From the NCBI GenBank assembly GCA_023229405.1, contig JALNZH010000274.1:1-5199 (forward strand): a stretch of 5,199 nucleotides of DNA. Direction: 5' to 3'. The DNA comes from Bacteroidota bacterium. GTDB lineage: Bacteria > Bacteroidota > Ignavibacteria > UBA10030 > UBA8401. Under the pieces are notes generated by a model that saw only the letters and a program-made list of their open reading frames with translations, searched no databases and was not told the origin of the DNA. The translations under genes were made by a program, and so were the position numbers. This document shows, one piece after another, positions 1-5,199 of this stretch (positions are counted from its first letter, which is position 1; every line of letters begins with the position of its first letter).

Positions 1-25
1 TTACAACATTGGTAAGTGAAATCAT
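1..25 (-). CDS. Possible start of a downstream gene, cut by the window edge (ABC-transporter ATPase-like N-terminus?)
   Basis: An ATG at 25-23 on the minus strand opens a frame reading MISLTNVV before the window ends. It lies 49 bases after the DUF420 stop codon, in the same direction as the cta genes. Short starts of this kind (Met-Ile, a hydrophobic strand, then Asn-Val) are common as the first beta strand of ABC-transporter ATP-binding subunits, and such genes do occur near heme/oxidase assembly genes. Eight codons cannot establish a family, so that reading is inference. No good Shine-Dalgarno sequence precedes the ATG; the upstream bases are ATCAAAG. It could equally be non-coding. Confidence 0.3.
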
Positions 26-74
26 CTTTGATATAGTTTAATGTAATACCAAAGAAAATTTTATGTGTCTCTCA

Positions 75-494
75 CTAGCGGAAAAAATGGTAGAGCATCA
101 GGTAGACAATGACTCCTGTTACCGACACGTAGATCCAAAGAGGGAATGTCTTCTTGGCCAACGGTTTATGTAATTCAAAGTTCCCCTTCAATCCCCGATA
201 CAACGTCAACACCGACATCGGTACAATCACCGCCGCGAGTATGATGTGTGATATCAAAATAATAAAATACACAGGCCGAGCCCATCCTACTCCCTGAAAC
301 GGAACTGATCCGACATTGGCATGGTAGAGTAAATAACTGATCAGAAAAACAATGGAAGTGGAAAAGGCGGCGATCATCGAACGTTTGTGCTTTTCCCTTT
401 TCCCTGCTTTAATATGTCGATAACCGTTTAATAACAGTATTAGACAGATAAAATTTAACAGCGCATTTACGGTCGATAAATTTTCAAATTGCAT
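75..494 (-). CDS. DUF420 family four-helix membrane protein, probable cytochrome oxidase maturation factor
   Basis: This is a 139-residue integral membrane protein with four predicted helices at about residues 8-24, 41-58, 76-99 and 119-138. It matches the DUF420 (YozB/CtaM-like) pattern: His36 in a KHKRSM stretch, His58 at the end of helix 2 (SYLLYH), the GWARPVYF segment before helix 3, His83 in helix 3 (ISHIILA), and His109 before helix 4 (ELHKPLAKKT). The four histidines at helix ends are characteristic and could bind metal or heme, though that is inference. Known relatives are encoded with heme A and oxidase genes, and the staphylococcal member CtaM is needed for a functional heme-copper oxidase. 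The length is normal for the family. The ATG start is supported by an AGGA six bases upstream. The gene begins 34 bases after the ctaB stop and is probably cotranscribed with it. The exact biochemical role is not established. Confidence 0.88.
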   Translation of the reverse strand: MQFENLSTVNALLNFICLILLLNGYRHIKAGKREKHKRSMIAAFSTSIVFLISYLLYHANVGSVPFQGVGWARPVYFIILISHIILAAVIVPMSVLTLYRGLKGNFELHKPLAKKTFPLWIYVSVTGVIVYLMLYHFFR

Positions 495-507
495 TCAGGA
501 TCCTGAA
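494..507. promoter_or_regulatory. 14-bp perfect palindrome over the ribosome-binding site of the DUF420 gene
   Basis: The sequence TTCAGGATCCTGAA is its own reverse complement. On the minus-strand transcript it contains the AGGA Shine-Dalgarno element, and its last base is the A of the DUF420 start codon. As RNA it could fold into a 5-bp stem (UUCAG/CUGAA) with a GAUC loop, partly hiding the ribosome-binding site. As DNA it could be a dimeric protein site. It lies in the 34-base ctaB-DUF420 gap. The symmetry is seen directly; any function is inference. Confidence 0.4.
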
Positions 508-528
508 GTTTGAAAGGTTTCTGTAACG

Positions 529-1458
529 TCAGTGATTAACTTTGAAGATGATCATTGCTGAAAATATGATTGGAAGATAAAACAATGATGAAAAAAACAA
601 TGCTCGAGCAGATGTTCCAGATGTTTCGTTATATACTGATTTAGTAAACTTCACTCCAAATGCCAAAAAGCCAAGGCTGACAAGTATAGCAACCGGAATG
701 TATTCAAGTTCTACTATTCCTACCGCAGCAGGTGATAAACAGACAATTGCCAACATCAATTGATTCATCACAATGTGCCTGGATACTCTGATTCCTTTTT
801 CATCAAGACTCGTTAATAACCGGAAACCCGCCTTTGCATAATCGTGACGGTACAGCCAGCCAATAGAATAAAAATGAGGCATCTGCCAGTAAAACAATAT
901 AGCAAATAAAGTTAGCGATTGATAAGAAAGTGAATTTTGTATTGCTGCCCAACCTATAAGAGTCGGTAATGCTCCGGGTATGGCTCCGATGATTGTAGAT
1001 AAGCTTGAAATTCTTTTTAATGGAGTATAGAGAAAGATATATGTTACCAGCGTCGAAAAAGCAAGCAATGACGTCAACCAGTTGACGAAGGAGAGAATTA
1101 TTGCGCCGAGAATTGATGTGATAATGCCAAAAATCAGGGCTTCTTTCGGAGTCACACGCTCGTCAGGTACCGGACGCTTTTCTGTCCTCTTCATTATCGA
1201 ATCATACTCTCGTTCGAGATATTGATTCAGTGCGCCAGATCCACCGCCGACAAGCAATGTACCTAGGGCTAAAAGAGGAAAAACTAGCAATTGCGACTCT
1301 TTGGGCGCTTGGATGGCAAGATAGGCAGAACACAATGAGGTAAAGACAGAGAGTAACGTCAATTCTGGCTTCATGAGGAGCCAGAGATCATAGATGAAAT
1401 GCGCTACCGATCGTTCTTGAAGACTATCTAGGGATGCAGTTGGTGATTTTTCTTTCAT
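529..1458 (-). CDS. ctaB: Protoheme IX farnesyltransferase (heme O synthase)
   Basis: This UbiA-superfamily membrane prenyltransferase transfers a farnesyl group from farnesyl diphosphate to the vinyl group of heme B, giving heme O for heme-copper oxidases. From the ATG at 1458 it has 309 residues, normal for the family. Visible features are the entry motif MKPELTLLSVFTS (29-41), the Mg/diphosphate motif NQYLEREYDSIMKRT (78-92; Asn78, Glu82, Asp86) followed by KRPVP, a YTPLKR segment (144-149), GAIPGALPTLIGW (158-170), and the second polar motif YWQMPHFYSIGWLYRHDYAKAG (190-211, part quoted as key residues His195, Arg204, Asp206, Tyr207). Multiple hydrophobic helices follow to the C-terminus. 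The middle acidic residue of the first motif is Glu where Asp is usual. A TTG at 1506 would extend the protein by 16 polar residues and overlap ctaA. I prefer the ATG, which sits 7 bases after the ctaA stop, although neither start has a convincing Shine-Dalgarno sequence, so translational coupling to ctaA is likely. Confidence 0.95.
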   Translation of the reverse strand: MKEKSPTASLDSLQERSVAHFIYDLWLLMKPELTLLSVFTSLCSAYLAIQAPKESQLLVFPLLALGTLLVGGGSGALNQYLEREYDSIMKRTEKRPVPDERVTPKEALIFGIITSILGAIILSFVNWLTSLLAFSTLVTYIFLYTPLKRISSLSTIIGAIPGALPTLIGWAAIQNSLSYQSLTLFAILFYWQMPHFYSIGWLYRHDYAKAGFRLLTSLDEKGIRVSRHIVMNQLMLAIVCLSPAAVGIVELEYIPVAILVSLGFLAFGVKFTKSVYNETSGTSARALFFSSLFYLPIIFSAMIIFKVNH

Positions 1459-1465
1459 TGAGTGG

Positions 1466-2473
1466 TCACAGTGTGCTATTTTCCGACAACCATCGAAGCC
1501 GAGCAATCGAGATCAGCGATAGACAACATGTTACAAGTACTAGAGCTCCAATCACAACGTGAAATGATGTGACGACAAATTCTTTCCTCGATAATATCGT
1601 CAGAATTCCAAGTGTAAATTGAGCGATTATCAAGCCTATCAAAAGTCCGCCTGTATGTCGAATGTTTCGAGGTAATTCTACCTGCTTCCACATACGATAT
1701 CCAAGTAAAAAAACAAGGCCAGCAACAACATATGCCCAATACCGATGTAATAAATGAATCACGATTTGATATGCAACTACGGGCGTATCTCCGTTCCACT
1801 TTATTCCATCATTGATCAATTGTTGATTATAAGATGCAAGAGCCTCCGGAGTTAATACCGGAAATAGTTGTCCGTGCGCTAACGGAAAATCGGGAACCGA
1901 TAGGCCGGAATATGTATGCCTTAGCAACGCACCGAATGTCAATTGAAGAAACACAGCAACTGTTGCAACGAGGGCAACAACTTGCAAAGACCTGCCTGAT
2001 TTTTCCTGCAAAACGTTTGCAGTTTCTCTCCACCACGAGGATGTGACGAGCGCAATTGTTGAGACCAGACAAAAAAACGATTGTGCCAACATTCCATGCG
2101 CCACGGATACAGCCGTTGGTAGTAAAAAGAGTACCGTTAATCCTCCCAAAACCCCCTGTAAGATCACCGCTGTTAGGGCGGCATACCCCATCCATCGAAC
2201 CCACTTCCTCTTTTCTTTAACTACCAACCAAACAGTAAGCACAATGGTAAGAAATCCGACAAACGATGCGAATAATCGATGTCCATGTTCGTATTTTATT
2301 CCTCCGACCCACTTGTCGATTGGATAGGTGAACATATTTTCGCCGTAAGTCGTCGGCCAATCAGGCACAGAAAGTCCTGAACCGGTGCTAGTCACCAGAC
2401 CACCAAGAAAAATTAATACAAACGTGCAACATGCTGTGGCAATGGCGAACCGATGCAGTGCTTTAGTATACAT
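1466..2473 (-). CDS. ctaA: Heme A synthase, CtaA/COX15 family
   Basis: This integral membrane enzyme oxidises the C8 methyl of heme O to a formyl group, giving heme A. From the ATG at 2473 it has 335 residues and the expected eight-helix, two-bundle plan. The four heme-liganding histidines are present: His65 in YEHGHRLF (with the functionally important Glu62), His126 in VAHGMLAQ, His243 in IHLLHRYWAY and His305 in TSFHVVIGAL. The extracytoplasmic-side motif GLSVPDWP (33-40) recurs as GLSVPDFP (190-197), reflecting the internal duplication of the family. The first loop lacks the cysteine pair found in Bacillus-type CtaA. An in-frame GTG at 2521 would add 16 residues, but the product from ATG begins MYTKALHRFA, a typical N-terminus for this family. 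No clear Shine-Dalgarno sequence is visible at either start. It is the first gene of the leftward heme A unit and is followed after 7 bases by ctaB. Confidence 0.95.
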   Translation of the reverse strand: MYTKALHRFAIATACCTFVLIFLGGLVTSTGSGLSVPDWPTTYGENMFTYPIDKWVGGIKYEHGHRLFASFVGFLTIVLTVWLVVKEKRKWVRWMGYAALTAVILQGVLGGLTVLFLLPTAVSVAHGMLAQSFFCLVSTIALVTSSWWRETANVLQEKSGRSLQVVALVATVAVFLQLTFGALLRHTYSGLSVPDFPLAHGQLFPVLTPEALASYNQQLINDGIKWNGDTPVVAYQIVIHLLHRYWAYVVAGLVFLLGYRMWKQVELPRNIRHTGGLLIGLIIAQFTLGILTILSRKEFVVTSFHVVIGALVLVTCCLSLISIARLRWLSENSTL

Positions 2474-2514
2474 ATAAAATTTATAGCTGATAATCGCGAT
2501 GATAATATTTTTGA

Positions 2515-2532
2515 AGTGCACGGAAAAGCACT
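2515..2532 (-). promoter_or_regulatory. Small inverted repeat in the putative ctaA leader
   Basis: AGTGC at 2515-2519 is matched by GCACT at 2528-2532, leaving an 8-base spacer. In a ctaA transcript starting near 2545 it could form a 5-bp hairpin about 40 bases upstream of the chosen ATG, covering the alternative GTG start. A 5-bp stem is easily found by chance, so this is only a candidate. Confidence 0.15.
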
Positions 2533-2550
2533 ACGGCAACTTCGGTGTTC

Positions 2551-2558
2551 ATAATATA
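2551..2558 (-). promoter_or_regulatory. Possible -10 element for the leftward cta unit
   Basis: The minus strand reads TATATTAT here, close to the TATAAT consensus, about 80 bases upstream of the ctaA ATG. No matching -35 element is visible at the usual 16-18 base spacing (the region holds GTTATC or TGTTAT), and no Bacteroidota-type TAnnTTTG element was seen. The placement fits a promoter for the cta genes, but the support is weak. Confidence 0.25.
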
Positions 2559-2589
2559 CTATTTTTCCATTTTGGATAACAGACATTCC

Positions 2590-2618
2590 TTGCATCGATA
2601 ACGAGATATCGGTAAATT
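2590..2618 (+). promoter_or_regulatory. Possible sigma-70-like promoter for the peptidase gene
   Basis: TTGCAT at 2590-2595 and TAAATT at 2613-2618 are separated by 17 bases, with 3 of 6 and 4 of 6 matches to the -35 and -10 consensus. Transcription would start near 2625, about 30 bases before the ATG. A small inverted repeat fills the spacer, and a larger one overlaps the -10 element and start region. Both boxes are weak and may be coincidental. Confidence 0.22.
2596..2611. promoter_or_regulatory. Small inverted repeat next to the main operator-like palindrome
   Basis: CGATA at 2596-2600 and TATCG at 2607-2611 form a 5-bp inverted repeat around ACGAGA. It ends one base before the 21-bp inverted repeat begins and sits in the spacer of the possible promoter. 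It could be a second regulator site, but a 5-bp match is weak evidence. Confidence 0.2.
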
Positions 2619-2632
2619 GTGGCACAATGTAC
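2612..2632. promoter_or_regulatory. 21-bp near-perfect inverted repeat, operator candidate
   Basis: The left arm GTAAATTGTG (2612-2621) and right arm CACAATGTAC (2623-2632) flank a central G (2622). Nine of the ten arm positions are complementary; the only mismatch is A2615 with G2629. The site is 13 bases upstream of the Shine-Dalgarno sequence of the peptidase gene and within the divergent region. The near-zero central spacing favours a dimeric DNA-binding regulator over an RNA hairpin, although a 7-pair stem with a 5-base loop could form. The AATTGTG half-site looks like that of several LacI or GntR family sites, but the arm spacing differs from the lac operator and I cannot name a regulator. 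Confidence 0.45.
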
Positions 2633-2644
2633 AACACATGAGTC

Positions 2645-2653
2645 TAAAGGAGT
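2645..2653 (+). promoter_or_regulatory. Strong ribosome-binding site of the peptidase gene
   Basis: TAAAGGAGT ends four bases before the ATG, with the GGAG core five bases from it. It fixes the start of the long plus-strand gene at 2658. It also shows that this organism uses Shine-Dalgarno signals at least for some genes, in contrast to the poor signals in front of ctaA and ctaB. Confidence 0.85.
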
Positions 2654-2657
2654 AACG

Positions 2658-5199
2658 ATGAAACACCTACTTATCATCATGCTGATCGTTTCAGCGCTTT
2701 CAGGTCAAACGGAACGGCGTCTTTCCAATATTAGACAATTAACCTTCGGCGGATCGAATGCCGAAGCATATTTTTCCGCAGACGGGAAAAAACTGATCTA
2801 TCAAGCAACAAAAGATCAATATACATGCGACCAGATCTTTACAATGAATATCGACGGCAGTAACAACACGTTGGTGAGCACCGGAAACGGTAGAACCACC
2901 TGCGGATATTTTTTTCCCGACGGTAAAATTATTTATGCTTCTACACATGATGACGATGACGATTGTCCCCCGAATCCGGATCGTTCCAAAGGGTATGTCT
3001 GGGGAGTGTTTAATGCATACGATATTTATGTTGCCAATGCCGATGGATCAAAGCCGAAAAAGCTTGCAGCATCAAAAGGATACGATGCTGAAGCAACAAT
3101 TTCGCCGGATGGAAAACAGGTGGTTTTTACATCGTCCCGCGACGGAGATCTGGAACTGTATATCATGAATGCAGACGGTTCTAATGTTCGTCGAATGACA
3201 CATGACAAAGGGTACGATGGAGGCGCATTCTTTTCACCGGATGGAAAGATGCTCGTCTACAGAGCATATCATCCAACTGATTCGTCCGAAATTAAAGAAG
3301 GTGAAAACCTTTTGAATGATGAACTTGTAAAACCGGCAAAGATGGAATTGTTTGTGATGAACACCGATGGAACAGACAAACGCCAAATCACACATAATAG
3401 CGCTGCAAATTTCGCACCGTTCTTCACGCCGGATGGAAAAAAGATTCTCTTCTCTAGCAATGTTAATGATCCTGCCGGGTATGATTTCGATCTTTTCCTT
3501 GTAGATCTGGATGGGAAAAATACTCAACAGATCACCCATGCCAAAGGATTTGATGGATTCCCGATGTTCTCACCGGACGGAAAAAAACTTGTGTTTGTCT
3601 CAAGCAGAAATGCGAAGATCCGTCATGAGTTCAATATTTTTATTGCAGATTGGGTTGAAGATCCGACGATTCAACAATTAAATAATCATGTTGGCTATCT
3701 AGCAGCTGATGCGCAGGAAGGACGCGGCACAGGAGAACCCGGCAATGTTCGCTCCGCTCAATATATCGCCGACCAATTTAAGAACATGGGTCTTCAACCT
3801 GCCGGCGATAGCGGCACATATTTCCAGGAATTCGAAGTCGTGAAGAGCCTCGAAGCCGGGGCAACAAATACACTCGCTGCAACAATCAACAAGAAAAAAC
3901 CGGTGGAATATGTTCTGACGACAGATTTTGTTCCGGTAGGATTTTCCGCAAATGGTTCTGTCTCAGGAAAAGTTGTTTTTGCTGGTTTCGGAATGATTGT
4001 TGATTCAACGTATAATGACTATGCAGGGATCGACGTTAAAGACAAAATCGTTGTTGTGATGCGTCATTCACCGGACGGCGACAATCCACATTCGAAATAC
4101 ACAAAACAGTCTGCCCTTCGGTATAAAGCCATGCAAGCCAGGGAACAAGGTGCCAAAGCATTGTTACTGGTAACGTCAACAGCCGATGATTCAGCTGACG
4201 TGTTGTTAAAATTAAAATATGACAATTCCTTCAGCGATGCCGGTATTCCCGTTTTTTCCGTCACTCGATCTGTTGTTACTAAATGGCTGAAACAAAATAA
4301 ATTGAACATCGATACTTTGCGCAACTCAATTGTCCGAAGTTTGAAACCTTCATCTGTTGAATTGAAAAACATCACGGTTTCCATTACATCTGAGGTTGTG
4401 CAAATGAAGAAAAAGACCTCCAATGTTATCGGACTATTAAAGGTAAATAGTCATGAGGAACATGTTATCCTTGGAGCTCATTATGATCATCTCGGATTCG
4501 GCGGGCTAGGATCGGGCTCTCTTTCACCGGATAAAAACGAAATTCACAATGGAGCAGACGATAATGCTTCCGGCACCGCAACCGTCATCGAACTTGCTCG
4601 GAGAATAACTGAATACCAATCCATCTTAAAACGTAATGTCCTCGTCATGGCGTATTCCGGCGAAGAGATGGGTCTGCTCGGCTCATCATATTATACCAAA
4701 CATCCTTTCCTTCCCCTATCACAAGCAGTGATGATGTTTAATTTTGATATGGTCGGCAGATTAAAAGAAAACACTCTTACTATTCAAGGCACGGGGACAT
4801 CATCGCAATGGGAACAGTTATTACCACGGTATAATTCTGATTCAACCTTCCATTTAAAATTCGTTAAAGACGGATTCGGTCCAAGCGATCATTCATCGTT
4901 CTATTCTCAGAATATCCCGGTATTATTTTTCTTTACCGGTCTCCATGAAGATTATCATAAGCCTTCCGATGATGCTGATAAAATTAATATCACCGGAATG
5001 AATCAATTGGTTGCTTATGCGACGAAGCTTACTGTTGCAGTCGATACCGCGACGGTGAAACCGGATTACATCAAAACGCAATCGGAGAATCAGGGAGGGG
5101 CACGGCAGGGATTCCGGGTCTATGTTGGAACAATCCCCGATTATTCGGAAGATGCGAATGGAATGCTGCTTTCGGGTGTGCGAGAAAACAGCCCTGCCG
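2658..5199 (+). CDS. Exported TolB-like beta-propeller / M28 zinc peptidase with PA insertion and start of a PDZ domain (3' end outside window)
   Basis: The frame is open for 847 codons to the window edge. Residues 1-16 form a signal peptide (MKHLLIIMLIVSALSG) with no lipobox cysteine, so the protein is probably periplasmic or secreted. Residues about 25-335 hold six PD40 motifs of the form F-S-P-D-G-K (near 39, 85, 148, 192, 256 and 304), as in TolB-like six-bladed propellers. An M28 lead-in follows (LAADAQEGRGTGEPGN, 348-363), then a PA-type insertion (about 425-545; GKVVFAGFG, DYAGIDVKDKIVV, REQGAKALLLV). The M28 catalytic core is about 588-785, with His608/Asp610 (AHYDH), Asp635 (GADDNASGT), the Glu669-Glu670 pair (YSGEEMGLLGS), Asp697 (NFDMVGR) and His767 (DYHKPSDD). 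This complete two-zinc set predicts an active aminopeptidase or similar exopeptidase. From about 817 a PDZ domain begins (FRVYVGTIPDYSE, then LLSGVRENSPA). The propeller and PDZ may gate substrate or mediate binding; that is inference. The substrate is unknown. The start is fixed by TAAAGGAG. Confidence 0.93.
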   Translation, partial: MKHLLIIMLIVSALSGQTERRLSNIRQLTFGGSNAEAYFSADGKKLIYQATKDQYTCDQIFTMNIDGSNNTLVSTGNGRTTCGYFFPDGKIIYASTHDDDDDCPPNPDRSKGYVWGVFNAYDIYVANADGSKPKKLAASKGYDAEATISPDGKQVVFTSSRDGDLELYIMNADGSNVRRMTHDKGYDGGAFFSPDGKMLVYRAYHPTDSSEIKEGENLLNDELVKPAKMELFVMNTDGTDKRQITHNSAANFAPFFTPDGKKILFSSNVNDPAGYDFDLFLVDLDGKNTQQITHAKGFDGFPMFSPDGKKLVFVSSRNAKIRHEFNIFIADWVEDPTIQQLNNHVGYLAADAQEGRGTGEPGNVRSAQYIADQFKNMGLQPAGDSGTYFQEFEVVKSLEAGATNTLAATINKKKPVEYVLTTDFVPVGFSANGSVSGKVVFAGFGMIVDSTYNDYAGIDVKDKIVVVMRHSPDGDNPHSKYTKQSALRYKAMQAREQGAKALLLVTSTADDSADVLLKLKYDNSFSDAGIPVFSVTRSVVTKWLKQNKLNIDTLRNSIVRSLKPSSVELKNITVSITSEVVQMKKKTSNVIGLLKVNSHEEHVILGAHYDHLGFGGLGSGSLSPDKNEIHNGADDNASGTATVIELARRITEYQSILKRNVLVMAYSGEEMGLLGSSYYTKHPFLPLSQAVMMFNFDMVGRLKENTLTIQGTGTSSQWEQLLPRYNSDSTFHLKFVKDGFGPSDHSSFYSQNIPVLFFFTGLHEDYHKPSDDADKINITGMNQLVAYATKLTVAVDTATVKPDYIKTQSENQGGARQGFRVYVGTIPDYSEDANGMLLSGVRENSPA
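2772..3584 (+). repeat. Six degenerate PD40 propeller repeats within the peptidase gene
   Basis: Related segments encoding F-S/T-P/A-D-G-K occur at about 2772, 2910, 3099, 3231, 3423 and 3567. Each is followed by a beta strand, and most by an N-x-D-G-S/T turn (NIDGSN, NADGSK, NADGSN, NTDGTD, DLDGKN). Several share near-identical DNA such as CACCGGATGGAAA. The spacings are about 46, 63, 44, 64 and 48 residues, so blades 2 and 4 carry insertions of roughly 20 residues. This is a protein-level repeat encoding propeller blades, not a separate DNA element. Confidence 0.85.

Noticed and set aside
1476..2327. Several open frames of 70-125 codons on both strands inside ctaA
   Set aside because: They overlap the well-supported heme A synthase gene in other frames, have low-complexity or Cys/Arg-rich translations without recognisable motifs, and have no supporting ribosome-binding sites.
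2617..2627. Calling the TTGTG-G-CACAA core a LacI-type operator
   Set aside because: The half-site resembles the lac operator, but the arm spacing is different and no LacI-family gene or sugar operon is present.
2612..2632. Reading the 21-bp inverted repeat as an intrinsic terminator or riboswitch
   Set aside because: No T-run follows it, it precedes a gene with a strong ribosome-binding site, and there is too little sequence for a known riboswitch fold.
2413..2637. Minus-strand open frame of 74 codons spanning the divergent region
   Set aside because: It overlaps the 5' end of ctaA in another frame, its translation has no recognisable features, and it would cover the inverted repeats that look regulatory.
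3099..3584. Recurrent CACCGGATGGAAA-like DNA repeats as a possible non-coding repeat array
   Set aside because: The copies are in reading frame and encode the PD40 S-P-D-G-K turn of successive propeller blades, so protein repetition explains them.
2739..4423. Antisense open frames of 60-119 codons inside the peptidase gene, and one in a second plus-strand frame
   Set aside because: The main frame is continuous with clear domain motifs through this whole stretch; the others are shadow frames with no family resemblance.

Overview
The window holds two back-to-back transcription units separated by a short divergent intergenic region (about 2474-2657). Base composition is moderately AT-rich. The heme-A genes combined with a propeller/M28 peptidase of this style suggest an aerobic or facultatively aerobic bacterium of the Bacteroidota/Chlorobiota/Ignavibacteria (FCB) group. 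That placement rests on protein style alone and is tentative.

Leftward (minus-strand) unit, read from 2473 down to 1: ctaA/COX15 (heme A synthase), ctaB/cyoE (heme O synthase, protoheme IX farnesyltransferase), and a four-helix DUF420 membrane protein of the type found with cytochrome c oxidase genes. The first eight codons of a possible further gene follow at the very left edge. The first two genes are separated by 7 bases and the next two by 34 bases, so they probably form an operon. CtaB adds the farnesyl tail to heme B to make heme O, and CtaA oxidises heme O to heme A, the cofactor of aa3-type oxidases. DUF420 proteins are linked to oxidase maturation. No oxidase structural subunit lies inside the window.

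Rightward (plus-strand) unit, 2658 to the right edge: one long open gene without its stop codon. It encodes an exported protein with a signal peptide, a six-motif TolB-like (PD40) beta-propeller, an M28 zinc aminopeptidase domain with a PA-domain insertion and all expected metal ligands, and the start of a C-terminal PDZ domain. It has a clear Shine-Dalgarno sequence.

The intergenic region carries a 21-bp near-perfect inverted repeat just upstream of the peptidase ribosome-binding site, with a smaller inverted repeat directly next to it. A 14-bp perfect palindrome covers the ribosome-binding site and first base of the DUF420 gene. These regulatory-looking structures are the least explained items here. 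The genes belong to recognisable families, and I see no mobile element, RNA gene, CRISPR array or clearly new system.
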